Positions 44,201-51,250 of a DNA stretch of 64,000 nt are shown here, one piece after another (position 1 is the first letter of the stretch; each line of letters begins with the position of its first letter). This stretch comes from Sphingobacterium allocomposti (GTDB lineage Bacteria; Bacteroidota; Bacteroidia; Sphingobacteriales; Sphingobacteriaceae), in contig NZ_VNHX01000005.1 in the NCBI RefSeq assembly GCF_008124885.1, positions 62,001 to 126,000 on the forward strand. Direction: 5' to 3'. The notes under the pieces were generated by a model that saw only the letters and a program-made list of their open reading frames with translations, had not been told where the DNA came from and searched no databases. Both the position numbers and the translations under genes were made by a program.

Positions 44201-45476
44201 CATCGATCTGGAAGCCCTTTCTGAAGAAGGACTGTTAACAAAAAAAGATCTAAAAACTGCGCATTCAACGCCCTCCCCTCGGGTCGATTACGAAAAGGTT
44301 GAAGCCGTTAAATATCACTTGCTGGACAAAGCTTTCGGGCGACTCGACACGAGAGATATTCCCCGGTTTTCGCAGTTCTGCGAAACGGAAAAATCATGGC
44401 TCCACGATTATGCCCTTTTCGCTGTTTTAAGGGAAAAGTACGGAGAAAAGCCATGGTATGCGTGGCCGGATAACCTAAAAAAGCGAAAAAAGACGGCGCT
44501 CGCCGAAGTCGAAGCAGCGCACAGCAGGGACATCCTCAAGCATAAATGGATGCAATTCGTCTTTTTTCAACAATGGGAAAGGCTGAAAGACTACTGCCAC
44601 CAACTCGATATACAGATTATGGGCGACATTCCCATCTATGTTGGACACAATTCAGCAGACGTATGGGCTAATCCAGATCTTTTTTCTATTGATAAGGATG
44701 GTAGCTTACGCGCAGTAGCCGGTGTTCCGCCCGACTACTTTAACGAGGACGGACAACTCTGGGGCATGCCCGTTTTTAACTGGGACCTATTAAAACAACG
44801 CGGATACACGTGGTGGGTTCAACGTGTCAGGCACAACTGCAGGATGTTCGATGCCGCCAGGCTTGACCATTTCCGCGCTTTTTCAGCCTATTGGGAGGTC
44901 TCGGCAACCGAACATACGTCAAAGAACGGCCAATGGAAAGATGGCCCCGGAGCGGACCTTTTTAATGCGCTTCGGGAAGACCTGAAAACACTTCCTTTTG
45001 TTGCAGAAGATCTCGGCGACATCGACGAACCGGTTTACGAGCTCCGCGATGCATACCAGCTGCCTGGCATGAAGGTTTTACAATTTGCCTTTGGCGACGA
45101 TATGCCCGTTTCACAGAACATTCCACATCATCATGATCGGAACTTCATTGTATATACCGGCACGCATGACAACAATACCGTTCTAGGCTGGTACAAGAAT
45201 GAGCTAAGTTCACAATCTAAAAAATTGATATCCAAATATGTTGGCTACCACGTAAATGCTATGAATATCAATGCGACGCTTATACGGCTGGCATATGCAT
45301 CTCCTGCGATCACCGCTATTATTCCGATGCAGGACATCCTCTGCCTTGGCGAACAGCACCGTATGAATAGTCCCGCAACTACTGCTGGTAATTGGACCTG
45401 GCGAATGCTACCGAACGCGTTCCGGAAAAAGCTTCAAAAAGAGCTTCGCCTGTACACATACGTATACGACAGATAA
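41292..45476 (+). CDS. treY-malQ: Bifunctional malto-oligosyltrehalose synthase / 4-alpha-glucanotransferase fusion
   Basis: A 1394-residue two-enzyme fusion. Residues 1 to about 890 are TreY (GH13): MKTPNSTYRLQLHKNFTF, QDIVPNHM, nucleophile in GLRIDHIDGLYDP (about 307), VAEKILE (about 335) and ATHDTKRGED (about 575). It rearranges the reducing end of maltodextrins to a trehalose unit. From about 900 on is a complete MalQ (GH77): GILMHISSLPSNYGIGDLG, nucleophile in ARLDHFRAF, VAEDLG and YTGTHDNNT. MalQ shuffles glucan chains and can rebuild longer TreY substrates. The start at 41292 is chosen for the TreY N-terminus and the promoter at 41204. First gene of the unit with GlgX and TreZ. Confidence 0.95.
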   Translation: MKTPNSTYRLQLHKNFTFRHLEQVTDYLQTLGIDTVYASPIFQAARESTHGYDGVNPNVINPELGTIEALYALKKRLAASGLKWLQDIVPNHMAFDTANPWLADLLQFGIYSAYSSHFDTLYAHSFVPADKLMVPILGKELPDAVHTGDLNIVYEKEQFYLSYFENRFPIRPGSYIHLLKAVVEPSTYQLSQSTERQIKKLDKEGDPKRWDDLRSKIFADILTAAADTELSAMTAQFNSAKERLLEVIEQQHYRLCHWRETDGQINFRRFFTVNGLICMNTHIESVFDDLHHLIGKLVADGIIDGLRIDHIDGLYDPTTYVGKLRKLCGSDTYIVAEKILEEDEHLPDVWPIQGTTGYDFLALCNNLLTFRKSEKAFTEYYERIVNANEPLRQQQVAKKRFVLSQHMRGEIENLCLLFHELQLTEHPLSHGKLRKIIEAFLAYFPVYRIYETAFPLSRHVYTLVTSTLSSIKDDLPACGGEIDIVQEILAKAQRLEDEDFSQRTMRFILRCMQFTGPAMAKGVEDTLMYTYNRFLAHNEVGDHPSRFGLKKKAFHEAMRRRQKEWPLAMNATATHDTKRGEDARCRLHVLTARPKQWFAAVDRWRAVIQHEYTDTLPHSNDVYTILQMLYATYPVHMESGQVYTERFTEYIVKYLREGKERSDWSQPDTDYEESTVRFVKFLLNKNGTFFGDFYDFLRSTADFGIVNSLVQLLLKFTCPGIPDVYQGCELWDFSFVDPDNRRPVDFDIRRRYLNEIRALAPADRLPSLWSDRYSGKIKLWLLHLLATLRKDSPSLFNEGEYIEIDVKGKYRRHVLAYGRQHGDEALLIIVPLHLAAASADGEEDISQLAWADTRVVLPKRIGTKWEHLLQPMSGEDSELMLSVVFKHLPLAVIRLQKKKTSRSAGILMHISSLPSNYGIGDLGKEAYRFAEQLHASGQKWWQLLPLGPLSSEQCYSPYSTWSAMAGNPLFIDLEALSEEGLLTKKDLKTAHSTPSPRVDYEKVEAVKYHLLDKAFGRLDTRDIPRFSQFCETEKSWLHDYALFAVLREKYGEKPWYAWPDNLKKRKKTALAEVEAAHSRDILKHKWMQFVFFQQWERLKDYCHQLDIQIMGDIPIYVGHNSADVWANPDLFSIDKDGSLRAVAGVPPDYFNEDGQLWGMPVFNWDLLKQRGYTWWVQRVRHNCRMFDAARLDHFRAFSAYWEVSATEHTSKNGQWKDGPGADLFNALREDLKTLPFVAEDLGDIDEPVYELRDAYQLPGMKVLQFAFGDDMPVSQNIPHHHDRNFIVYTGTHDNNTVLGWYKNELSSQSKKLISKYVGYHVNAMNINATLIRLAYASPAITAIIPMQDILCLGEQHRMNSPATTAGNWTWRMLPNAFRKKLQKELRLYTYVYDR

Positions 45477-45563
45477 CATGCAGCTAAAAATTGTACTCCT
45501 TAAAAAACTTAGCTGCGTAGCTATTTGTTCTCGATTTAACCCAACCGTTAGAAGAATATAACT

Positions 45564-47690
45564 ATGGAAATAAAAACACGCACGGGATCGCCCTACCCTT
45601 TAGGGGCCACCTTTGACGGCAAAGGTGTCAACTTCTCGATTTACAGCGAAAATGCGGAAGCGGTAGAGCTATGTCTCTTTGACAGCCCCACAGATGCCGA
45701 AGAGTCTACCCGGATACGTATAAAAGAACGTACCCATCAGGTGTGGCACGTTTACATTCCCGATATCGGTCCCGGACAGCTGTATGGCTATCGCGTCTAT
45801 GGAGCCTATGAACCCACCAACGGCTTACGGTTTAACCCACACAAGCTATTAATCGACCCGTATGCAAAAGCTATCAACGGCACCCTGCAATGGAACGATG
45901 CCCTTTTCGGCTATGAGGTGGGAAATCCAGATGGCGATTTAAGTTTCAGCGAGATAGACAGTGCACCTTTTATACCGAAGTGTGTCGTAATCGACACATC
46001 TTTCGACTGGGAGGGTGATACACCGCTACGGATTCCCATGCACAAAAGTATTATTTACGAGACACATGTTAAGGGATTTACTGCGACACATCCTGACATC
46101 CCTGAGGCGATCCGGGGAAGCTATTCGGCTCTTGCGCATCCAGCCTCTATATCCTATCTAAAGTCCTTAGGCGTAACCGCTATCGAGCTCATGCCGGTGC
46201 ATCATTTTATTACGGACAGACATCTTCAGGAAAAAGGGCTTACCAACTATTGGGGATACAACACGATAGGGTTCTTCGCGCCGGACGTCCGCTATGCCGC
46301 CACGGGCACACACGGTGAGCAGGTCAGGGAATTTAAGGAGATGGTTAAAGCACTGCACCAAGCCGGCATAGAAGTAATACTGGATGTTGTATACAACCAT
46401 ACCGGCGAAGGAAACGAGATGGGACCCACCTTATCCTTCCGGGGAATAGACAATTCCGCGTACTATCGTCTCGCCGACGAACCACGATATTATATGGACT
46501 TCACTGGCACCGGAAATACGCTCAACGCACGTCTGCCAAACGTTTTACGACTGATCATGGACAGCCTCCGCTACTGGATACAGGAAATGCACGTCGACGG
46601 ATTTCGGTTCGACCTGGCGTCGGCGCTTGCCCGGGAGCTACATGAAGTGGATAAATTGAGCTCTTTCTTTGACGTCATCCACCAAGATCCGGTCATATCA
46701 CAGGCTAAACTCATCGCCGAGCCGTGGGATATAGGCGAAGGAGGCTATCAAGTGGGCGAATTTCCTCCAGGCTGGGCAGAGTGGAACGGAAAATACCGGG
46801 ACTGCGTACGCGACTACTGGATCGGCGCGGATAGCATGTTAGGCGAGTTCGCCAATCGTATCACGGGCTCTTCAGACCTGTACCGCGACGATTACCGGAC
46901 GCCAGCGGCAAGCATAAATTTCGTGACGGCACACGATGGCTTTACGCTACATGACCTCGTTACCTATAATGAGAAACACAACGAAGCGAATGGCGAAGAC
47001 AATAATGATGGAGATAGCCACAACCGCTCCTGGAACTGTGGTGTGGAGGGGGAAACGACCGATGGGGAAATCAACGCGCTCAGGGCACAGCAGAAACGCA
47101 ACCTGCTGACAACGCTCTTTCTCTCGCAAGGTGTTCCTATGCTGGTCGCAGGAGATGAATTCGGACGCACACAAAAAGGAAATAACAACGCCTACTGCCA
47201 GGATAACGAGATATCGTGGCTCAACTGGAAAGAGCAGGACGAGAAACTTCTGACCTTTACGAAACAGCTAATTGCCCTCCGCAAAGAGCACCCTATATTC
47301 TGCCGCAGAAAGTGGTTTCAAGGCATGCCGATTAAAGGTGCCGGTCTGGAGGACATCGCATGGTTTCTACCCGAAGGTACAGAGATGGAGGACTCTCACT
47401 GGCAAAACGACTTTGCCCGCTCTCTGGCTGTATTTTTGAATGGTCAGGGAATACGATCGCTCAATGACGACGGCACCAAAGTCGTGGATCAAAGCTTCTA
47501 TATCATGTTCAACGCCTTTTGGGAACCTATTGAGTATACATTGCCGCCCATGAAATACAGTAAACGATGGGTGAAGGTACTCGATACGGCTTTCGAAAAG
47601 ATTGAACGATCGGAAGAATTCGAAGCCGAGCAGAAAGTAAAGGTCGGCCCCCGTTCTATCGTCGTGCTTATGGCTACTGAAAAAATATAA
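45564..47690 (+). CDS. glgX: Glycogen debranching enzyme GlgX
   Basis: A 708-residue GH13 isoamylase-type enzyme with an N-terminal CBM48 (SPYPLGATFDGKGVNFSIYS) and the catalytic residues in DVVYNHTGEG, GFRFDLASAL (nucleophile about 348), IAEPWDIGEGGYQ (acid/base about 386) and TAHDGFTLHD. It removes alpha-1,6 branches from glycogen or limit dextrins, giving linear chains for TreY. It follows treY-malQ after 87 bases and precedes treZ by 8 bases. Confidence 0.95.
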   Translation: MEIKTRTGSPYPLGATFDGKGVNFSIYSENAEAVELCLFDSPTDAEESTRIRIKERTHQVWHVYIPDIGPGQLYGYRVYGAYEPTNGLRFNPHKLLIDPYAKAINGTLQWNDALFGYEVGNPDGDLSFSEIDSAPFIPKCVVIDTSFDWEGDTPLRIPMHKSIIYETHVKGFTATHPDIPEAIRGSYSALAHPASISYLKSLGVTAIELMPVHHFITDRHLQEKGLTNYWGYNTIGFFAPDVRYAATGTHGEQVREFKEMVKALHQAGIEVILDVVYNHTGEGNEMGPTLSFRGIDNSAYYRLADEPRYYMDFTGTGNTLNARLPNVLRLIMDSLRYWIQEMHVDGFRFDLASALARELHEVDKLSSFFDVIHQDPVISQAKLIAEPWDIGEGGYQVGEFPPGWAEWNGKYRDCVRDYWIGADSMLGEFANRITGSSDLYRDDYRTPAASINFVTAHDGFTLHDLVTYNEKHNEANGEDNNDGDSHNRSWNCGVEGETTDGEINALRAQQKRNLLTTLFLSQGVPMLVAGDEFGRTQKGNNNAYCQDNEISWLNWKEQDEKLLTFTKQLIALRKEHPIFCRRKWFQGMPIKGAGLEDIAWFLPEGTEMEDSHWQNDFARSLAVFLNGQGIRSLNDDGTKVVDQSFYIMFNAFWEPIEYTLPPMKYSKRWVKVLDTAFEKIERSEEFEAEQKVKVGPRSIVVLMATEKI

Positions 47691-47698
47691 CACGCAAC

Positions 47699-49513
47699 AT
47701 GGACACTACGAAAGGAAAACAACCAGGTGTAACGCTACGTGACGGAACAGCCCATATTCAAGTATGGGCACCGCTGGCGGAGGCTGTATCGCTACACGCC
47801 TATCAACCAGATGTTGAGGTCGAGCTGGCGAAAGACGAGCACGGATACTGGTGCGGCAAATCGGATCAGCTGCACGACGGCCAGAAATATCATTTTCGGG
47901 TCGATGGCCGCATGTTACCAGATCCGGCCTCCCGCTCACAGCCCGAAGGCGTGCATGGACCATCAGCAGTCCTCGACATAAGCTACGATTGGACAGACTA
48001 CGACTTCCGTCCGCCCCACCCTCGCGATCTCATCATCTACGAACTGCATGTCGGGACGTTTTCCCAACAAGGAAACTTCGATGGCGTTATTGAACGTCTT
48101 CCTTATTTGAAAGCATTGGGCATCAATGCGATTGAAATTATGCCGGTTTCGCAGTTCCCGGGGGAGCGCAACTGGGGTTACGATGGCGTATTCAGTTTTG
48201 CCGTTCAGTACAGCTACGGAGGCGCGGGAGCCTTGCAAAGGTTGGTGGATGCCTGCCACAAGCACGGAATAGCTGTTGTCCTGGACGTCGTATACAATCA
48301 TTTTGGTCCCGAAGGAAACTATTTGCCGGCGTTTGGCCCTTATTTTACGGACAAGTATCAAACACCATGGGGTCAGGCCGTCAACTACGACGATGCCTGG
48401 AACGTCGGTATCCGCGACTTTGTGGTGGAGAACGTGCGTATGTGGTTTCGGGATTTCCACATCGATGCCCTGCGGCTTGATGCTGTACACGCTATCCGGG
48501 ATTTCAGTCCGTCGCATATTTTACAGGACATACGGAGAGCGACGGATCACCTCATCAAACAGAAGGACCGTCCATATTATCTGTTCGTAGAGTGCGACCT
48601 AAATGACCGGCGCTTCCTGGAGCCCTTGGAGAAGAACGGGTTTGCCATTGATGCGCAGTGGCTGGATGAATTTCATCACGCCCTACGTGTATCCATCGGC
48701 GAACAGCGGATCGGATACTACCGCGAATTTGAACCTGTGTCGCATCTCGCAAAGGCGTATCACACAGCTTATGTCTTCGATGGAACGTTCTCCTCCCATC
48801 GCAAAAAATTCTTCGGAAGCAGTGCGGAGGGCTTGGCCGGTGAGCGCTTTATCGTGTTCTCACAAAACCACGATCAGGTTGGCAACAGAATGCTCGGAGA
48901 GCGAAGCAGTATGCTCTATACCGCCGACGTGCAACGTCTGGCAGCTATGGCTGTTCTTGTGTCCCCTTTCATCCCTCTCCTTTTTATGGGCGAGGAGTGG
49001 GCTGCTAAGACGCCATTCTTATATTTTGTCAGCCACAGCGACAATAAACTTATCAAAGCGGTACAGGAGGGCAGACGTGCTGAGTTCGCCGACTTCCACC
49101 ATGAGGGCGACGTACCAGACCCGCAATCGGAAAGCACGTTCGAACGGTCCATACTGAACTGGAACGAGATAGCAGAAGAGCCACACAAGCGCATATTAGC
49201 GTACTATCAAGCTCTTATCCAGCTGCGCACATCTAATCAGGTACTAAAGAACTACAACCGTCGGGACCTGCGGATAGACTACGAAGCACAAAAGCAGTCA
49301 ATCGTCCTGACTATGACGCATGAGGCTTCTGTACTTCTATGCGTTCTTAATTTCTCGACGAGTAATCAGACCTTCCCGCTGCCCCATGGAAAGTGGACCA
49401 AGATCTGGGATAGTGCTGATGCCAGGTGGGGCGGCCGTTCCGTAAGCCCCCACCAATGCCAGGGCGAGCTCCCCGTAACGGCATTGTCGGGAGCCATTTA
49501 TCAACATGATTAA
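47699..49513 (+). CDS. treZ: Malto-oligosyltrehalose trehalohydrolase TreZ
   Basis: A 604-residue GH13 enzyme that hydrolyses the terminal trehalosyl bond made by TreY, releasing trehalose. It has an N-terminal beta domain, the diagnostic YELHVGTFSQQGNFDGVIERL, VVYNHFGPEGNYL, nucleophile in LRLDAVHAI, the acid/base Glu in LFVECDLND and FSQNHDQVGNR, and LLFMGEEWA. The usual AESDLND is FVECDLND here, but the Glu is kept. It ends at a strong hairpin that also serves the convergent gene. Completes the TreY/TreZ trehalose pathway. Confidence 0.95.
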   Translation: MDTTKGKQPGVTLRDGTAHIQVWAPLAEAVSLHAYQPDVEVELAKDEHGYWCGKSDQLHDGQKYHFRVDGRMLPDPASRSQPEGVHGPSAVLDISYDWTDYDFRPPHPRDLIIYELHVGTFSQQGNFDGVIERLPYLKALGINAIEIMPVSQFPGERNWGYDGVFSFAVQYSYGGAGALQRLVDACHKHGIAVVLDVVYNHFGPEGNYLPAFGPYFTDKYQTPWGQAVNYDDAWNVGIRDFVVENVRMWFRDFHIDALRLDAVHAIRDFSPSHILQDIRRATDHLIKQKDRPYYLFVECDLNDRRFLEPLEKNGFAIDAQWLDEFHHALRVSIGEQRIGYYREFEPVSHLAKAYHTAYVFDGTFSSHRKKFFGSSAEGLAGERFIVFSQNHDQVGNRMLGERSSMLYTADVQRLAAMAVLVSPFIPLLFMGEEWAAKTPFLYFVSHSDNKLIKAVQEGRRAEFADFHHEGDVPDPQSESTFERSILNWNEIAEEPHKRILAYYQALIQLRTSNQVLKNYNRRDLRIDYEAQKQSIVLTMTHEASVLLCVLNFSTSNQTFPLPHGKWTKIWDSADARWGGRSVSPHQCQGELPVTALSGAIYQHD

Positions 49514-49521
49514 TGTCTCCT

Positions 49522-49561
49522 ATAGAAAGGAAGCCGGTTCTGGGACAAGCTTCCTTTCTAT
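49522..49561. terminator. Two-way terminator after treZ
   Basis: ATAGAAAGGAAGC (49522-49534) and GCTTCCTTTCTAT (49549-49561) are perfect 13-base inverted repeats with a 14-base loop. The right arm overlaps the stop codon of the convergent four-helix gene (49558-49560). Confidence 0.75.
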
Positions 49562-50016
49562 GCGTTTTGGCTCCGATCGGCCTCGTCACGAAGCCTTTTT
49601 ATTTCATCGTGTGCGTTGTTAATTGCGACCGCCTGTTCCTTGACCAGCGCCACCGCTTCGCCGCCCAGTGCGCCATCCGACAGAACGCTGTTATAGGCGT
49701 CTGCAATGGCATCCTCGCCACGCTCAGCCTCACGCAGGATGCTAAGCCGGTCGTTAGCTCCGAACAGTGTCTTTACGTCGATCCATACGCGATGGAGCGT
49801 CCCTGTCACCGTGTTTCCTGTTTCGATGTCGCCTCCGACGGCTGCCACCAACGTATTTAGCTCCGCCGAAAACCGTCTGCTCTGCCCGCTGTAACGCTGA
49901 AAGAGTTCTTTCAGGTCGGCATTTTCGTCGGCAATATCCTGCATTGCCTTTTCGAACCCGGCGACGCGATCATTGTTAAGTTCTATCAGGTCATTTAGTG
50001 CTGCTATTTTTGCCAT
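49558..50016 (-). CDS. PA2169 family (DUF2383) four-helix bundle protein
   Basis: A 152-residue cytoplasmic helical protein starting MAKIAALNDLIELNNDRVAG, with the family pattern DLKELFQRYSGQSRRF, GTLHRVWIDVKTLF and AERGEDAIADAY. The ferritin-like bundle has several conserved Glu/His but no proven metal site. A strong Shine-Dalgarno GAGGAGG eight bases before 50016 fixes the start; an upstream Met at 50055 is rejected. Function unknown; often stress-associated. Confidence 0.85.
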   Translation of the reverse strand: MAKIAALNDLIELNNDRVAGFEKAMQDIADENADLKELFQRYSGQSRRFSAELNTLVAAVGGDIETGNTVTGTLHRVWIDVKTLFGANDRLSILREAERGEDAIADAYNSVLSDGALGGEAVALVKEQAVAINNAHDEIKRLRDEADRSQNA

Positions 50017-50178
50017 GATGTGTCCTCCTCTTTCGGAATAAACTGCAAAATTCAATCCATGTTGTATTTAGTTTGTACGCGTTACACGCGGAAAGATACG
50101 TAGCGGGATGGCGTACTATATTTTTTATTACCGTATTTATCAGACTCGGCAAATTCGTCTCTCAAGGTAGCTACTGCG

Positions 50179-50186
50179 TATCTTTG
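50179..50186 (+). promoter_or_regulatory. -7 promoter element TATCTTTG
   Basis: Exact TAnnTTTG match 15 bases before the ATG at 50201. It overlaps a GTG at 50186 in the same frame, so translation must begin at 50201. Divergent from the PA2169-type gene. Confidence 0.55.
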
Positions 50187-50200
50187 TGGTAAAGGTGAAT

Positions 50201-50479
50201 ATGAATCGCGAAGAGTTAAAAAGAGTTGGACCGCAGCTGTCGGCCAGTAAAAGTGGGGACGGCACTATTACCAAAACTATTTATCAGGTGAGTTTCGGAG
50301 GCGACGTGGTGGGAGTTGGCATGTTTGAAAGTGATAGAGACGACTGTAAGTTGGCGTTTGTCAAAGCTGCAGCTTCGCAACGGTCTCTTCTTTGTGAGCT
50401 CACGGACGATTTCCCTATCGAACCGAATGACATCTACCACTTAAAGAGACTTTATACCGAACTTTTTCCCGCCTCCTGA
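50201..50479 (+). CDS. Small unknown protein, copy A of a local two-member family
   Basis: A 92-residue soluble protein starting MNREELKRVG. It shares DGTxTKxxY, VVGVGxF, a DC pair followed by AF, and a C-terminal LxRLYxxLF with the gene at 55713, at nearly identical spacing, so they are paralogues. The pattern (beta strands around VVGVG, C-terminal helix) suggests a compact alpha/beta fold. I recognise no named domain. It ends at a palindromic terminator shared with the convergent DUF4142 gene. Confidence 0.75.
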   Translation: MNREELKRVGPQLSASKSGDGTITKTIYQVSFGGDVVGVGMFESDRDDCKLAFVKAAASQRSLLCELTDDFPIEPNDIYHLKRLYTELFPAS

Positions 50480-50483
50480 TCAT

Positions 50484-50512
50484 TAAAAAAACGGCCAGCC
50501 GATCGGCTGGCC
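50484..50512 (-). terminator. Perfect palindromic terminator
   Basis: GGCCAGCCGATCGGCTGGCC (50493-50512) is a perfect 20-base palindrome. On the minus strand it is followed by GTTTTTTT, 11 bases after the stop codon of the DUF4142 gene; on the plus strand it can serve the small gene. Confidence 0.8.
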
Positions 50513-50522
50513 AGACATAAAG

Positions 50523-51110
50523 TTATTTTACTTCGGAACGTATCTGTTTGATAAGGTCCAGATGATGCCGGACGATCGGCGTATTTTTTTCTGCAAAGGC
50601 TTTTAACGCGGAGTCGTTTAACTTTGTACTGCCTTCTTCCATTAAAGACAACGTCTTCTCGTGTCCCTCGACCATCGCTTCTACATAGGCTTTATCAAAG
50701 TCGGCACCGGATTTTGTCTTTAGCTGGTCCAGTTTGTTACTATGCTCCAGATCCAATGTCGCGGGCAGCATAATCTGCTTGGCGCCAGCAATACTTTTAA
50801 GCTCTTCATTCGCTTTGTCGTGATCCCGCACCATCATTGACGCAAAATCCTTAACCTTGGCATGGTCTGCTTTTTCCAACGCGAGCTTCCCGAACTCCAC
50901 TTCGGCCATACCACTAATAGCAGCTTTAGTTGCAAATGTCGTATCACCAGCAATGATCGCGGCGCTATCGGCGTTGGCGCCGACACCGCTATCTACTGCC
51001 ACCGAGTTAGAATCTGCAGCATCCGATTTGTCGTTGCGGACACCGTTGTTACACGCGGCTGCCAGGCACATCGTGCTTGTTACACCAAGTAAATAGATTA
51101 ATTTTTTCAT
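50523..51110 (-). CDS. DUF4142 lipoprotein
   Basis: A 195-residue lipoprotein (MKKLIYLLGVTSTMCLAAAC, lipobox Cys20) with a Ser/Asp/Ala-rich linker to about residue 60, then a DUF4142 helical domain (MAEVEFGKLALEKADHAKVK, MMVRDHDKANEEL, FDKAYVEAMVEGHEKTLSLM). It is a paralogue of the protein at 19233 but has a longer linker and no acidic run directly after the Cys, so it may stay periplasm-facing. Function unknown. Monocistronic, with a strong terminator. Confidence 0.9.
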   Translation of the reverse strand: MKKLIYLLGVTSTMCLAAACNNGVRNDKSDAADSNSVAVDSGVGANADSAAIIAGDTTFATKAAISGMAEVEFGKLALEKADHAKVKDFASMMVRDHDKANEELKSIAGAKQIMLPATLDLEHSNKLDQLKTKSGADFDKAYVEAMVEGHEKTLSLMEEGSTKLNDSALKAFAEKNTPIVRHHLDLIKQIRSEVK

Positions 51111-51250
51111 AGGACTGTTTTTTATGAGTTTTTCATTGTTTATTCGCGACCTCTGCCTTCATAATGACCAATAACCCGAGGCCCGTCGTACGTGTCTGCG
51201 TCCTGATACCGCCCCTCCGTTCCGTCAGGGCTGGACGCCCCCTAGACCCC

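Noticed and set aside
48603..49157. 184-residue frame inside treZ
   Set aside because: Overlaps catalytic parts of treZ in another frame and shows no domain.
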